Assembly (NCBI GenBank): GCA_009776345.1
Contig: WRLS01000011.1
Coordinates: 1-22,531 of the forward strand
Direction: 5' to 3'
From: Oscillospiraceae bacterium
GTDB lineage: Bacteria; Bacillota; Clostridia; Oscillospirales; Ruminococcaceae
DNA length: 22,531 nt
In this document: positions 21,649-22,531 of the stretch, in pieces
How positions within the stretch are numbered: the stretch's first letter is position 1
How the letters are laid out: every line of letters starts with the position of its first letter
Translations under genes and position numbers: made by a program
Notes under the pieces: generated by a model
Seen by the model: the letters and a program-made list of their open reading frames with translations, nothing else
The model's database searches: none
Told to the model about the DNA's origin: nothing

Positions 21649-22531
21649 ATGAGAGTAAAAGCGGCCCGCCTGTACGGCAAAAATGATCTGCGGCTGGACG
21701 AATTCGATTTCCGTGAGATCAAACCGGACGAGGTCCTGGCAAAAATCATCTGCGACGGCGTATGTATGTCCAGCTACAAAACGCTCCAGAGGGGCAAGCT
21801 GAGGTCTGTCTATCCGCCGGGCAACGAAGCCGCGCCCACAATCATCGGGCATGAGATGGCGGCAGAGATCGTGCAGGTCGGCGAAGCCGTCGCCGGCAAA
21901 TATAAAATCGGCGACCGTTTCGGCATCCAAGCCGCCACGCCCTGGGGCGCGCCCGGGTATTCGTTCGCGGAATTCGGCGGCGCGTCAACACATATGATCG
22001 TCCCGCCGCATATCCTGCCGTCGGAATATGTGATCTGGTTCGACAAGGATATGCCGTTCTATTACGCCGCGCTGGGTGAGCCTTATGCCTGTATAATCTT
22101 TGCGCTTTACAGCAATTTCCATACAAAAAGGCTTACACGCGGCATCACCATGGGCATACAGGAAGGCGGGAACATGGCGATTATGGGCGGCTGCGGGCCG
22201 ATGGGCTTCGGCGGGGTCGAGCTTGTTTTAGGCATGGAAAAACGCCCCGCCACGCTGATTGTCACCGATGTAGACCAGGCGCGGATTGACCAGGCGGCGA
22301 AGGTAATCCCGCCCGAATACGCCGCCCAAAAAGGCGTAAAGCTGATGTATGTGAACACCGCGGAAATGGCGGACCCTGTCGCCGGACTGCGGGAGCTTAC
22401 CGGGGGCGAGGGCTTCCACGATATCTTTATTATGTGCCCGATCAAGGAAGTCATCGAGCTTGCGGACGCTGTGTGCGCCTATTCCTGCTGTATCAACTTT
22501 TTCTCCGGCCCCGTAGATACAGAACTGAAAG
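21649..22531 (+). CDS. Zinc-binding medium-chain dehydrogenase, SorE-like (cut by window edge)
   Basis: The visible 294 residues, without a stop, belong to an MDR-family dehydrogenase. The start MRVKAARLYGKNDLRLDEF, DGVCMSSYK, the zinc-site motif IIGHEMAAEIVQVG, GDRFGIQ and ALGEPYACIIFALY are visible, followed by a nucleotide-binding motif IMGGCGPMGFGGVEL. The DGVCMSSYK region and the long insert before APGYSFAEFGG are like L-sorbose-1-phosphate reductase (SorE) and its relatives, rather than simple alcohol dehydrogenases. It probably oxidises or reduces a sugar or polyol (phosphate) before or after the glycyl radical step. AAAGGGGA lies 8 bases before the ATG, and the gap to the preceding gene is 33 bases, so it is likely in the same operon. 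Confidence 0.88.
   Translation, partial: MRVKAARLYGKNDLRLDEFDFREIKPDEVLAKIICDGVCMSSYKTLQRGKLRSVYPPGNEAAPTIIGHEMAAEIVQVGEAVAGKYKIGDRFGIQAATPWGAPGYSFAEFGGASTHMIVPPHILPSEYVIWFDKDMPFYYAALGEPYACIIFALYSNFHTKRLTRGITMGIQEGGNMAIMGGCGPMGFGGVELVLGMEKRPATLIVTDVDQARIDQAAKVIPPEYAAQKGVKLMYVNTAEMADPVAGLRELTGGEGFHDIFIMCPIKEVIELADAVCAYSCCINFFSGPVDTELK

Noticed and set aside
21160..21930. Minus-strand open frame of 256 codons
   Set aside because: Spans antisense to two well-supported genes and shows no recognisable domain.

Overview
The window looks like chromosomal DNA of an anaerobic, GC-rich (my impression, not computed) member of the Firmicutes/Clostridia. This rests on three things: a BofA-like sporulation-checkpoint protein and a PdaB-like polysaccharide deacetylase (spore-former genes), an oxygen-sensitive glycyl radical enzyme with its activase, and Shine-Dalgarno sites close to AGGAGG. 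No rRNA, tRNA, prophage or IS transposase gene was found. The only RNA gene is RNase P RNA.

Layout. 1-1065 (minus): pyrH-frr, frr cut by the window edge, with a clear sigma-A promoter. 1291-3305 (plus): a deacetylase-like gene followed by ispD-ispF (MEP isoprenoid pathway). 3302-4879 (minus): a xylose-isomerase-like TIM-barrel protein, a GNAT acetyltransferase and bofA. About 4993-5327 (plus): rnpB. 5332-5684: a gene-free repeat patch with a 37-bp palindrome, three GTAGGGG hairpin repeats and a nested inverted-repeat element that resembles a MITE. 5713-8876 (minus): a GT4 glycosyltransferase with a coiled-coil tail, an RspA/ManD-type enolase-superfamily enzyme and aroQ. 8917-9699 (plus): a shortened threonine-synthase-like protein without the PLP lysine. 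9709-10626 (minus): an alpha/beta hydrolase. 10708-11907 (plus): threonine ammonia-lyase with an apparent AUU start. 11926-13329 (minus): a DUF1576 membrane protein. 13499-18224 (plus): a six-gene phosphate-uptake operon, pstB1-pstS-pstC-pstA-pstB2-phoU. 18320 to the edge (plus): a glycyl radical activase, a glycyl radical enzyme and a SorE-like zinc dehydrogenase, cut by the edge.

The most striking observation is in the pst operon. It encodes two different PstB ATPases with opposite defects. PstB1 keeps Walker A, the Q-loop and the Walker B glutamate, but its ABC signature is LPAGAQQR instead of LSGGQQQR. PstB2 keeps a perfect LSGGQQQR, but has lost the Walker A lysine (to Ile), the Q-loop glutamine (to Glu) and the Walker B glutamate (to Arg). 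ABC sites form between the Walker motifs of one subunit and the signature of the other, so only a PstB1-PstB2 heterodimer can build a canonical site, and it would build exactly one. I infer an obligate asymmetric phosphate importer, unlike the textbook PstB homodimer.

Other points: a threonine-synthase-like pseudoenzyme with Asp in place of the Schiff-base Lys, a PdaB-like deacetylase with Asn in place of the catalytic Asp, a large inverted repeat over the pst promoter, and a glycyl radical cluster whose substrate cannot be read from sequence alone.
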